Below, piece by piece: positions 23,548 to 29,079 of a stretch of 29,257 nt of DNA (position 1 is the first letter of the stretch; the number at the start of each line of letters is the position of its first letter). The position numbers and the translations under genes were made by a program. Source of the DNA: a virus; the IMG/VR virus record IMGVR_UViG_3300005732_000031, positions 1-29,257 of that record. One strand, written 5' to 3'. The notes under the pieces are model-generated. The model had not been told where the DNA came from, ran no database searches, and worked only from the letters and a program-made list of their open reading frames with translations.

Positions 23548-23964
23548 ATGATTGTTGAACAAGGCGATTACTTTGTCATTAACGAGAAACCTTTTATCAC
23601 ATCAGACCCAGACGGCACTCTGCGGCAGCACAGACCAGAGTTCGAAGGCATGGTGTTCTTTGCACTGGAAGTCTCTTATCCTATGGTTTTAGCGGAAGTA
23701 GTAGAGCGCTCAAAAGATAAGGAAGCTAAGCCGTTGGTAATGTCTTTGGATTCTAATTCGTTCTTAGAGAAGAACGAGGAAACAGGAACATCTACAAGCT
23801 CGCTAGTAGTAGTATCTCAGGCCTACGGAGATTGTTTCAGGAACAGCAGGAAGCTAGATATCTCATCAGCTTTAGATTTCGGACTAAGCAAAGAAGAAAT
23901 AGACCTGCTAAATTTAGATGATAATGAAGATACAAAAGACGACCTTGACGATTTGGAGTTTTAA
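23548..23964 (+). CDS. Unknown protein with a very acidic C-terminus
   Basis: 138 residues of unknown family. The first 65 are beta-like (YFVINEKPF, GMVFFALEVSYPM), and there is a GTSTSSLVVVSQAYGDC segment in the centre. Residues 110-138 carry a hinge (SKEEIDLLNL) and a tail of Asp/Glu (DDNEDTKDD). Such tails often contact RNA polymerase, ribosomes or other proteins. It stands between the IF-1-like gene and the sigma gene, so a role as a cofactor or anti-sigma would fit the operon, but no motif shows it. AAGGA precedes the start. Confidence 0.6.
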   Translation: MIVEQGDYFVINEKPFITSDPDGTLRQHRPEFEGMVFFALEVSYPMVLAEVVERSKDKEAKPLVMSLDSNSFLEKNEETGTSTSSLVVVSQAYGDCFRNSRKLDISSALDFGLSKEEIDLLNLDDNEDTKDDLDDLEF

Positions 23965-23969
23965 TAAAT

Positions 23970-24536
23970 ATGATTACACTACAAGAAGCATACGACCAGA
24001 ACGAGACAAAAGTAAGAGCAATTGTTCAAAGCAAAGTTTCTAACTTTCATGATGGAGAGCAGATTATTCAAGAAGTATGGCAACGAGTGTGTCTAGGTTT
24101 TAAAAGCTATGATCAAAAGCGACCTTTCGATAGCTGGGCTTTTAGGTTTTGCGCTAACGCCATTTCCGACTTTTACAGAAAAGCCTACACCACTAGAGAA
24201 ATCTCTATGTCCTCCCTAGTAAGCGCAGATACTCCCGAAGATGACACGTACAGCGAAACCGTAGAGGATGTTTTACTGTATGAGCAGAGTCCAAATAAAC
24301 AAACAACAGCAGTAGAGGATCTAATCACACAGGAACGTAAGTTAAAAATCCACAAAGCTATTAGCTTACTACCCGAGTCTGTCCGATACTGTATCGACAG
24401 TTACTACATCTACGGCAACAAAGTTAAAGAAATCGCAGAAGAGTTAGATCTGCCTGTTAACACAATCAAGAGCAGACTACGTATCGGACGAGAGAGATTA
24501 GCATATCTCCTACAAGAGGAGGGTACCGATGCTTAG
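23970..24536 (+). CDS. ECF-type sigma factor
   Basis: 188 residues, the ECF size. Region 2 is at about residues 25-72: QIIQEVWQRVCLGF, then RPFDSWAFRFCANAISDFYR, which holds the core-binding and -10 recognition helices. A linker of about 55 residues (TPEDDTYSET) follows, and region 4 lies at about 130-182: LPESVRYCIDSYY, then KVKEIAEELDLPVNTIKSRLRIGRERL, a clear helix-turn-helix for the -35 box. Regions 1.1, 1.2 and 3 are missing. T4 gp55 lacks region 4, so this is not a gp55-type late sigma. Promoters with an ECF-like TGAACC and CGTATAAATA pair occur at 1125, 6365 and 28368; it likely reads them. The gene is fifth in the operon from the promoter at 22824. Confidence 0.92.
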   Translation: MITLQEAYDQNETKVRAIVQSKVSNFHDGEQIIQEVWQRVCLGFKSYDQKRPFDSWAFRFCANAISDFYRKAYTTREISMSSLVSADTPEDDTYSETVEDVLLYEQSPNKQTTAVEDLITQERKLKIHKAISLLPESVRYCIDSYYIYGNKVKEIAEELDLPVNTIKSRLRIGRERLAYLLQEEGTDA

Positions 24537-24678
24537 TTGTATTTGCGGAGGATCAGCAGAGGTGCTAGGGTTAGTGATAGCATCAGGCATCTTAACCTAC
24601 TCAATTACGTCAGCTAAAAAGTGCTATATTTGCGCAGAAAGAAGTTTAAAATGGATAAAAAGCAAAACAAAACCATAA
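24529..24678 (+). CDS. Small Cys-containing membrane protein (49 aa)
   Basis: ATG 24529 lies inside the end of the sigma gene, with AGGAGG (24516-24521) at seven bases. The 49 residues start MLSCICGGSAEVLGL and hold one hydrophobic span (about 10-27, VLGLVIASGILTYSI), then KKCYICAERSLKW. CxC before and CxxC after the span might bind metal or form disulfides. It could be an anti-sigma or small membrane regulator because it is coupled to the sigma gene, but no motif proves that. It overlaps the next gene by 28 bases in another frame. Confidence 0.6.
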   Translation: MLSCICGGSAEVLGLVIASGILTYSITSAKKCYICAERSLKWIKSKTKP

Positions 24679-24998
24679 ACGGACTAAAGAATTTTTCTAT
24701 AACAGACTATGATAGCAACTGCCCTGTGGATAAGCTATTTATAAATCAAGAGCTTTTACGTGTACAATATAGTGCTAAATCTAGCAAACTAAAGAGAGCC
24801 AGATCAAAAGGTGACAGAGAGCGGCTGACTAAAGAGATAGATGAGATTAAAGAACTAGCACGTATAAATGCAGAAAACATTCAAAAAGAAATAGAAAACA
24901 AAAATAAACTAAAACTAACTGAGCAAGAGGCTTTAATAGACGAAGAAGTAAACAGGATGATAAAAGAACGCCAATTAAAGCCTAAGAAAAGAAAATGA
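24651..24998 (+). CDS. Coiled-coil charged protein, unknown
   Basis: ATG 24651 is preferred; an in-frame TTG 30 bases upstream lies inside the preceding small gene and has no clear support. The 115 residues have a polar start (MDKKQNKTINGLKNFS) and then a long Lys/Glu helix from about residue 35 to the end (ERLTKEIDEIKELARINAENI) that looks like a coiled coil. The C-terminus is basic (KPKKRK). Nucleic acid or protein binding is possible. This is the only gene in the window that ends in TGA. Two overlapping hairpins follow the stop. Function unknown. Confidence 0.65.
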   Translation: MDKKQNKTINGLKNFSITDYDSNCPVDKLFINQELLRVQYSAKSSKLKRARSKGDRERLTKEIDEIKELARINAENIQKEIENKNKLKLTEQEALIDEEVNRMIKERQLKPKKRK

Positions 24999-24999
24999 G

Positions 25000-25026
25000 G
25001 CAGTAAATAACTGCTTGAGTTCAAGC
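25000..25026 (+). promoter_or_regulatory. Two overlapping small hairpins
   Basis: GCAGT-AAATA-ACTGC (25000-25014) and GCTTGA-GT-TCAAGC (25013-25026) share two bases, so only one full stem can form at a time. They lie between the coiled-coil gene and the next one; no T-run follows. They may be a processing or regulatory site. Confidence 0.35.
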
Positions 25027-25062
25027 AACAGAAAATAAATTAACTAAACTAGGAGATTAAAA

Positions 25063-25482
25063 ATGACAAGATTTGACAGAACATACGACGTATCAAACAA
25101 CGGAAAAGGCCAATCACAACCAATCCGCCGCCCCAACAACCGCCCAACCCACCTTATCTACGATGAAGTACGCGGAACATGGGTAGATCCTAATCCAGAT
25201 GAGCATCACGTATCTGCTGGGATGGACATTGTCTCGGAAGCAGAAGCGGCTCAAGAAGCTGAATTAACACAAGAACCAGCTGTAGTAACCCCAGAGCCCG
25301 TAGTAGAGCCAGAGACCGTCACAGAGGACGATACAGCCATCGTAGAGGCAGCCGAAGAGGCACAGGCAGAAGAACTAGCCGAAACCCCTGAAGTAGTCTC
25401 AGAAGACCCTGTAGAGCCTGTAGAAGAGCCCGCAGAAGCTCCTGTAGACAATGCAGTCGGCGGAAACCCAGACGCAGTATAA
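25063..25482 (+). CDS. Acidic low-complexity protein, unknown
   Basis: 139 residues. The first 55 are basic and polar with Arg/Asn-Pro (QPIRRPNNRPTH, VRGTWVDPNPDE). From residue 60 to the end the sequence is nearly all Glu, Val, Pro, Ala and Thr (EEPAEAPVDNAVG, PEVVSEDPVEPVEE), strongly negative and probably disordered. Such proteins may mimic DNA, shield against nucleases or act as a flexible virion linker; no sequence evidence decides. AGGAG stands nine bases before the ATG, and a strong terminator ends the gene. It is a single-gene tail end of the sigma operon or has an unseen promoter. Confidence 0.65.
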   Translation: MTRFDRTYDVSNNGKGQSQPIRRPNNRPTHLIYDEVRGTWVDPNPDEHHVSAGMDIVSEAEAAQEAELTQEPAVVTPEPVVEPETVTEDDTAIVEAAEEAQAEELAETPEVVSEDPVEPVEEPAEAPVDNAVGGNPDAV

Positions 25483-25489
25483 TACTATT

Positions 25490-25536
25490 ATAGCGAAGCG
25501 AGCCGCCTTACCTCGGCTCCGCTTGCTATTTTTTTT
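25490..25536 (+). terminator. Strong GC-rich terminator
   Basis: ATAGC, AAGCG and AGCCG pair with CGGCT, CGCTT and GCTAT in order, giving a long stem with small bulges, followed by eight T. It closes the unit before the repeat cluster. Confidence 0.9.
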
Positions 25537-25551
25537 CCACACACCTACAGG

Positions 25552-25590
25552 CAAGCTACGACAGCACGCTACGACAGCAAGCTACGACGG
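25552..25590 (+). repeat. Three tandem 13-bp repeats
   Basis: CAAGCTACGACAG, CACGCTACGACAG and CAAGCTACGACGG stand directly head to tail (25552-25564, 25565-25577, 25578-25590), with one base differing in the second and one in the third. They lie between a terminator and the start of the next gene. Possible roles are an iteron-like binding array or operator; no promoter boxes are obvious in them. Confidence 0.9.
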
Positions 25591-25625
25591 CCTGCAACAC
25601 AAATAACCGACAGGAGATCCCGACA

Positions 25626-25871
25626 ATGAACCAATGGCAAGATATCGCCACTGCCCCAAAAGTCGCAACTGCAGAAAGCCCTTATTTTATACTGGGTACA
25701 GACGGAACTACCCAAAGGGTAATTTGGTGGTACGCGGACTATCCTTATAATCAAGGGGAGTGGGTTTACGGAGAGTATGCAGACTGTGGTTGTTGCTATT
25801 CGGATTTTCTTACGTATGATCCTACTCACTGGATGCCGCTTCCACTCTTACCTAATAAAGAAAAAGGATAA
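25626..25871 (+). CDS. DUF551-like protein
   Basis: 81 residues with the DUF551 layout: WQDIATAPK at the start, YFILGTDGTTQRVIWWY in the centre and the terminal THWMPLPLLP block. A CGCC motif lies near residue 55. DUF551 proteins are small, common in phages and of unknown function. Aromatic-rich and compact, with no signal peptide. AGGAG is about eight bases before ATG. It is the first gene after the tandem repeats and is followed six bases later by another small gene. Confidence 0.75.
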   Translation: MNQWQDIATAPKVATAESPYFILGTDGTTQRVIWWYADYPYNQGEWVYGEYADCGCCYSDFLTYDPTHWMPLPLLPNKEKG

Positions 25872-25897
25872 TTTCAATGATTAAAGAGGTGAATAAT

Positions 25898-26089
25898 ATG
25901 CAAGTTTATGTTGTTATGGAAGTTTTTGTCAACAATGTTACCGAACCTCCCACTATTGTTGGGGTTTTTAGCGACAAAGACCGAGCTGAGAGGTTGGCGG
26001 CTGCCGGCTACTTTTACATGATGGAAGAGGTTACCCTTGATTGCGAGAAATTCTTTTCTAGATTGCAAGGGTTGCCTGAAAAGAACTAG
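25898..26089 (+). CDS. Small unknown protein (63 aa)
   Basis: ATG 25898 is chosen because AGAGGTG is six bases upstream and the protein then begins MQVYVVMEVF, the usual start of this kind of small protein; ATG 25877 gives seven extra residues and has AAGGA upstream, so it cannot be excluded. The protein has strand-helix-strand character: YVVMEVFVNN, IVGVFSDKDRAERLAAAGYF, then VTLDCEKFFSR. The middle resembles small phage proteins in which a VGVFSDKE-type helix follows a beta hairpin. No function known. Confidence 0.65.
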   Translation: MQVYVVMEVFVNNVTEPPTIVGVFSDKDRAERLAAAGYFYMMEEVTLDCEKFFSRLQGLPEKN

Positions 26090-26139
26090 ATGAAAGGTAA
26101 TTAAAAACAATATATTATTTAAGAAAAAGGAATAAAATA

Positions 26140-26361
26140 ATGAACAGAAGAGGATTTATAGGAACAATCGCAGCTCTCACGGCTCTGGCAAACTCCAAAC
26201 CAGAACCAGTGAGCCCTAGTTACGAGATGAAAAGAAGCTTACTCATACCTGACCCGTCAGTTACTAACAACCCCATCGGTAATGAAGAATGTAGACGATG
26301 GGATTCTATTTACATTGCAGATGGTCCTTATGACGGCTTGCTGAAACACAAAGAAAGGTAG
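26140..26361 (+). CDS. Small protein with a Tat-like signal peptide
   Basis: 73 residues starting MNRRGFIGTIAALTALA: a twin-arginine RRGFIG motif, a short hydrophobic stretch (residues 7-17) and a likely cleavage site after ALA. The RRxF(I/L) type and moderate hydrophobicity match Tat signals, which export folded proteins. The remaining 55 residues (NSKPEPVSPS, LIPDPSVTNN, YIADGPYDG) are polar and not recognised. If exported it would reach the periplasm or outer surface. A chance RR at the start is possible because the protein is small. AAGGA precedes the start. Confidence 0.6.
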   Translation: MNRRGFIGTIAALTALANSKPEPVSPSYEMKRSLLIPDPSVTNNPIGNEECRRWDSIYIADGPYDGLLKHKER

Positions 26362-26368
26362 GTTCCTA

Positions 26369-26740
26369 ATGTTTGTTATAGAGTACGAGTGCGGCTGGAC
26401 TGGAAGAGACATGACCAAACTGTGTTATGAAGACACACTAGAAGAAGCGATAAAGAACATAGATAACGAAGATACCTGTGTAGGTCGGCTACAGTCTGTA
26501 GTAGAGGTAGAGAGAGTAGATAAAGTAGAAGACTGTGTAGACCCTTGCGCTCTAATGATATTGTGCGATTTGGAAATTAACACAGAAGGAAGCGAATATT
26601 TTAATAACCCTGATCTATATATGAAAACGTTAGAAACCAAAGGATGGCTCCTAGACGGCCAACCTGATCATAAAAGAGCAGATAAAGAGGTTAATGCGTT
26701 CTTACAAAAGAAAGCGCCAAAAGTAAAAATAAACGAGTAG
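26369..26740 (+). CDS. Unknown cysteine-containing protein
   Basis: 123 residues with no recognised family. The start MFVIEYECGWTG is a strand; YEDTLEEAIKNID follows as a helix. Further on there is VVEVERVDKVEDCVDPCALMI, where two cysteines may be paired, then a charged C-terminal helix (KEVNAFLQKK). It starts seven bases after the previous stop with AGGT inside that gene's end. Its likely role is unknown; no signal peptide or membrane segment. Confidence 0.65.
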   Translation: MFVIEYECGWTGRDMTKLCYEDTLEEAIKNIDNEDTCVGRLQSVVEVERVDKVEDCVDPCALMILCDLEINTEGSEYFNNPDLYMKTLETKGWLLDGQPDHKRADKEVNAFLQKKAPKVKINE

Positions 26741-26780
26741 ACTAAGCGCATCTTTACCTAATAAAATAAAAAGGCAGAAT

Positions 26781-27215
26781 ATGAACAGTGACGAAAAACA
26801 AAAGGAATACAAAAGAAGACGCAGACATTTATGGAGTCGCTGGAGTCAATCAGAGGCTGAAGAGTTTATCAAAGATCTTTCCGAAAAGCTAAAACCAAAA
26901 TATCACGTAGGCTTGTTCGGATCTTCCTTGATTTTCGAAGAGAAGCATGAAACAAAAGGTGATTTGGATATTCTTATCATCCCGCACAACAGCAACGAGC
27001 ATAATATCGAAGACATTCACAAGATTCTGATGGAAGAAGTGGGTCTTTACAACATGTCAACAGCTATAAGTGTACGCAGGGCTTGGCAGAAATTTGGTAG
27101 CAACGACAAGAAGGTCTGCGAAGTGTGGGCTTTGAATGACAGCCCTTATTACCCCAAAAAGGTGGATATTTTTTACCCCTATGCGGATATTGAAAAATTA
27201 GGAACTGTTAATTAA
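26781..27215 (+). CDS. Nucleotidyltransferase-like protein
   Basis: 144 residues. A basic helical start (QKEYKRRRRHLWSRW) precedes VGLFGSSLIF near residue 43-52 and GDLDILIIPH near 60-69, the GS and DxD signature of the polymerase-beta-type nucleotidyltransferase fold. KKVDIFYPYA near 127-136 may supply the third catalytic Asp. Such proteins move a nucleotide from NTP to a protein or RNA; related phage or host versions act as antitoxins or modify tRNA. Whether it is active is not shown. It is flanked by short unknown genes. AGGCAG upstream is a weak Shine-Dalgarno. Confidence 0.65.
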   Translation: MNSDEKQKEYKRRRRHLWSRWSQSEAEEFIKDLSEKLKPKYHVGLFGSSLIFEEKHETKGDLDILIIPHNSNEHNIEDIHKILMEEVGLYNMSTAISVRRAWQKFGSNDKKVCEVWALNDSPYYPKKVDIFYPYADIEKLGTVN

Positions 27216-27280
27216 ATTAAAAAATAATTTCAAATAATGAATAAAACAGAAAAGAAACTTTTACAAAAAGGAGAAGAAAA

Positions 27281-28360
27281 ATGTCCGGACCTAATTACGG
27301 AATGTCAGAAGATCTAAAAAACGCCCTCAAATTCGGGCTAATGAAGTATCATCCATATTGCAGCGATAAATTTTATTCGCTAATGGAAGAGGCAAGAAGA
27401 GTAAACCCCTTAGAAGATATGTCGGAAGAGGAACGAGAAGTGTTCAACACCACCGATATTGGTTACAAGGGTGTCTATGATGCGGAAGGTAAAACGCAAA
27501 TTGTCTATCTAGACCTCCCGATCTCAGATATGGAAAAGAACGTCAATGAACAAGACATGTTCGATACTCCAGAAGAAGCAGAAGCCCGCGCACAAGAGTT
27601 GGGCGGTAGCGGATACCACGTACATGCAAATGACGACGGCAGCGTGTTCTATATGCCATTTTCTAGCATGGAAGAGTACGCCGCGGCGCGAGAGATGGTC
27701 GAGTACCAATACGAAGATCATGATGATGAGTACTATAAAGGGCATCATTATGAAGAAAAAGCAGTTTCGGCGAAGGTAGAGGCAGCGTTGGAAAAAAAAG
27801 TAAAGGAACATAATGAAAAGGTTGGCGATGTTAAGTCTAAGCGCACCACCCTTAGAGCATTAAAAGCTGTATTTAAGAGAGGTGTAGGCGCTTACAACAC
27901 GAACCCAGGAAGTGTTAGGCCTCATATTCGATCAGCAGATGAATGGGCCTACGCTCGCGTAAAAAGTTTTCTCTACGTATTGCGCAATGGACGTTTCCGT
28001 AGCGGAAAACACGACACGGATCTCTTACCTGATAGCCATCCCAAAAGCTCAAAAAGCATGGAAGAGAAAGCCGTGTATCAGGGACAAGACGTTCCTCTCG
28101 GTAAGCCTAGCAAGGGCGATGTAAAAAAATTCAAAGTCTACGTAATGAACCCCGCCACAAATAAGGTGATTAAGGTGAACTTTGGTCTTAGCGTAGACCG
28201 AGACAAGTTGGAAGACCCTGCACGTCGTAAGGCGTTTGCCGACCGTCATGGTTGTGAGCAAGCCAATGACAAGACCACGCCTAAGTATTGGGCCTGTCGG
28301 ACTCCAAACTTTTATCACCGTATTTTCGGTGGATCTAAGATTAATGCTCGATGGTGGTAG
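27281..28360 (+). CDS. Composite capsid/prohead-type protein (DUF5824 and DUF5754-like modules)
   Basis: 359 residues with three modules seen also in marine phage head proteins. Residues about 95-150: an EEAEARAQELGG-YHVHANDD-VFYMPF segment like that attached to prohead proteins. Residues about 190-265: LRALKAVFKRGVGAYNT, DEWAYARVKSFLY and LLPDSHPKSSK, the DUF5824 pattern. Residues about 280-345: KFKVYVMNPATNKVIKVNFG, ending CEQANDKTTPKYWACR, the DUF5754 pattern. The middle is charged and helical. The codon use and content look more structural than its early-gene neighbours. GGAG is seven bases before the start. A predicted ECF promoter and a terminator follow. The exact virion role is inferred from module company. 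Confidence 0.7.
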   Translation: MSGPNYGMSEDLKNALKFGLMKYHPYCSDKFYSLMEEARRVNPLEDMSEEEREVFNTTDIGYKGVYDAEGKTQIVYLDLPISDMEKNVNEQDMFDTPEEAEARAQELGGSGYHVHANDDGSVFYMPFSSMEEYAAAREMVEYQYEDHDDEYYKGHHYEEKAVSAKVEAALEKKVKEHNEKVGDVKSKRTTLRALKAVFKRGVGAYNTNPGSVRPHIRSADEWAYARVKSFLYVLRNGRFRSGKHDTDLLPDSHPKSSKSMEEKAVYQGQDVPLGKPSKGDVKKFKVYVMNPATNKVIKVNFGLSVDRDKLEDPARRKAFADRHGCEQANDKTTPKYWACRTPNFYHRIFGGSKINARWW

Positions 28361-28367
28361 TTTCTAC

Positions 28368-28399
28368 TGAACCCTTTTAGAGTATGACCCGTATAAGTA
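28368..28399 (+). promoter_or_regulatory. Predicted ECF-type late promoter P3
   Basis: TGAACC (28368-28373), a 16-bp spacer, CGTATAAGTA (28390-28399), one mismatch from the two upstream copies. The predicted start would be at about 28405, inside the terminator stem, so P3 transcripts would carry only half of that stem and escape it. Confidence 0.65.
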
Positions 28400-28428
28400 G
28401 TAGCCAGCAATTGGCTGCTACTTTTTTT
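28399..28428 (+). terminator. Terminator after the composite capsid-type gene
   Basis: AGTAGC, bulged C, AGC, loop AATTG, GCT, GCTACT, then seven T (28422-28428). It stops transcripts from upstream; its left arm abuts the -10 of the promoter at 28368. Confidence 0.88.
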
Positions 28429-28453
28429 ATGAAACTAGATAAGGAATAGATAA

Positions 28454-28627
28454 ATGACATATAACACTACAGCAGAGCAGCAACAAGACTACGTAAACGA
28501 CATAATATCAATGTATGATAAGGTTGTTAGAATACACGGAATTTCAAGCCCCCAGGCCTGTAGCCTAGCCGAGGTAGTTCGAGAAGAACAAAATAGACTA
28601 GCTAAGCTAACCGATCAGAGTGAGTAA
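28454..28627 (+). CDS. Small unknown protein (57 aa)
   Basis: ATG 28454, with AAGGA at 28441-28445, and a 57-residue polar helical protein (TAEQQQDYVNDIISMYD, then SSPQACSLAEVV, REEQNRLAKL). It is the first gene after promoter P3. No recognised domain. Confidence 0.65.
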   Translation: MTYNTTAEQQQDYVNDIISMYDKVVRIHGISSPQACSLAEVVREEQNRLAKLTDQSE

Positions 28628-28628
28628 A

Positions 28629-28706
28629 ATGGGATTAAAACTATTTAAATATAAGATTACATGGTTTATAAAAGGCGGATTAAGATGGATAGGAATCAGT
28701 ACATAA
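28629..28706 (+). CDS. Very short possible peptide (25 aa)
   Basis: ATG 28629 follows one base after the preceding stop and reads MGLKLFKYKITWFIKGG to a TAA at 28704. It is basic and amphipathic with several aromatics, which could be a small membrane-active peptide, but 25 codons is weak evidence and the next gene begins inside it. Treat as uncertain. Confidence 0.3.
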   Translation: MGLKLFKYKITWFIKGGLRWIGIST

Positions 28707-28891
28707 AGGATTTAAAGCTAGAAAATGCGGAACTTAGAGACTTAGTAAGTCAGGTTTCTGAATCTACTAATAATGTAGGCCTTCTAAGGGATCATAACGT
28801 AAATTTATATCAGTTTTTAAGAGCGAGTTTAAGTAATATTGATGATAATCCTAATCTTAAGAAGAAAGTAAGGAAAACACTATGGACTTAA
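28685..28891 (+). CDS. Coiled-coil small protein (68 aa)
   Basis: ATG 28685 preceded by AAGGCGG is chosen over the ATG at 28661. The 68 residues begin MDRNQYIKDLKLENAELRDLV, a leucine-zipper-like heptad with L10, L12, L17, L20. A polar segment follows (SESTNNVGLLRDHN), and LKKKVRKTL at the end is basic. Self-association is likely; the function is unknown. Its end overlaps the next gene by 10 bases. Confidence 0.6.
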   Translation: MDRNQYIKDLKLENAELRDLVSQVSESTNNVGLLRDHNVNLYQFLRASLSNIDDNPNLKKKVRKTLWT

Positions 28892-29079
28892 TTATTAAAA
28901 GCTGCGAATCTTGGCACTGTCACAATAAGCCAGTCTTTGGTTATACTTTTAGAACTACCTGCGGTAAGGTCTTTGTAGCTGACCCTACTAATACAGGGGC
29001 TTATATGATGAGTGGTAAGAGGTTTTCTAACATAAAAGAATGCGAAAATTATATAAAGAAAGAGATCAATAATGACTAA
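28882..29079 (+). CDS. Small unknown protein (65 aa)
   Basis: 65 residues. The start MDLIIKSCESWHCHNK has CxxxxC and an adjacent His, which could bind metal; GYTFRTTCGKVFVADP is beta-like, and FSNIKECENYIKKE is a helix. Not recognised. Overlaps the preceding gene by 10 bases and the next in ATGACTAA, hence it is read with both. Confidence 0.6.
   Translation: MDLIIKSCESWHCHNKPVFGYTFRTTCGKVFVADPTNTGAYMMSGKRFSNIKECENYIKKEINND

Noticed and set aside
23970-24536. T4 gp55-type late sigma
   Set aside because: gp55 lacks region 4, whereas this protein has a clear region 4 helix-turn-helix, so ECF fits better.
24859-24870. CGTATAAATG as a further ECF -10 box
   Set aside because: It is inside a coding region, and the -35 position 16 bases upstream reads AGATGA, which lacks the AAC core.
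24998-25010. Readthrough of the TGA at 24996
   Set aside because: The frame ends four codons later at TAA, and the added residues are not protein-like, so it is an ordinary stop.
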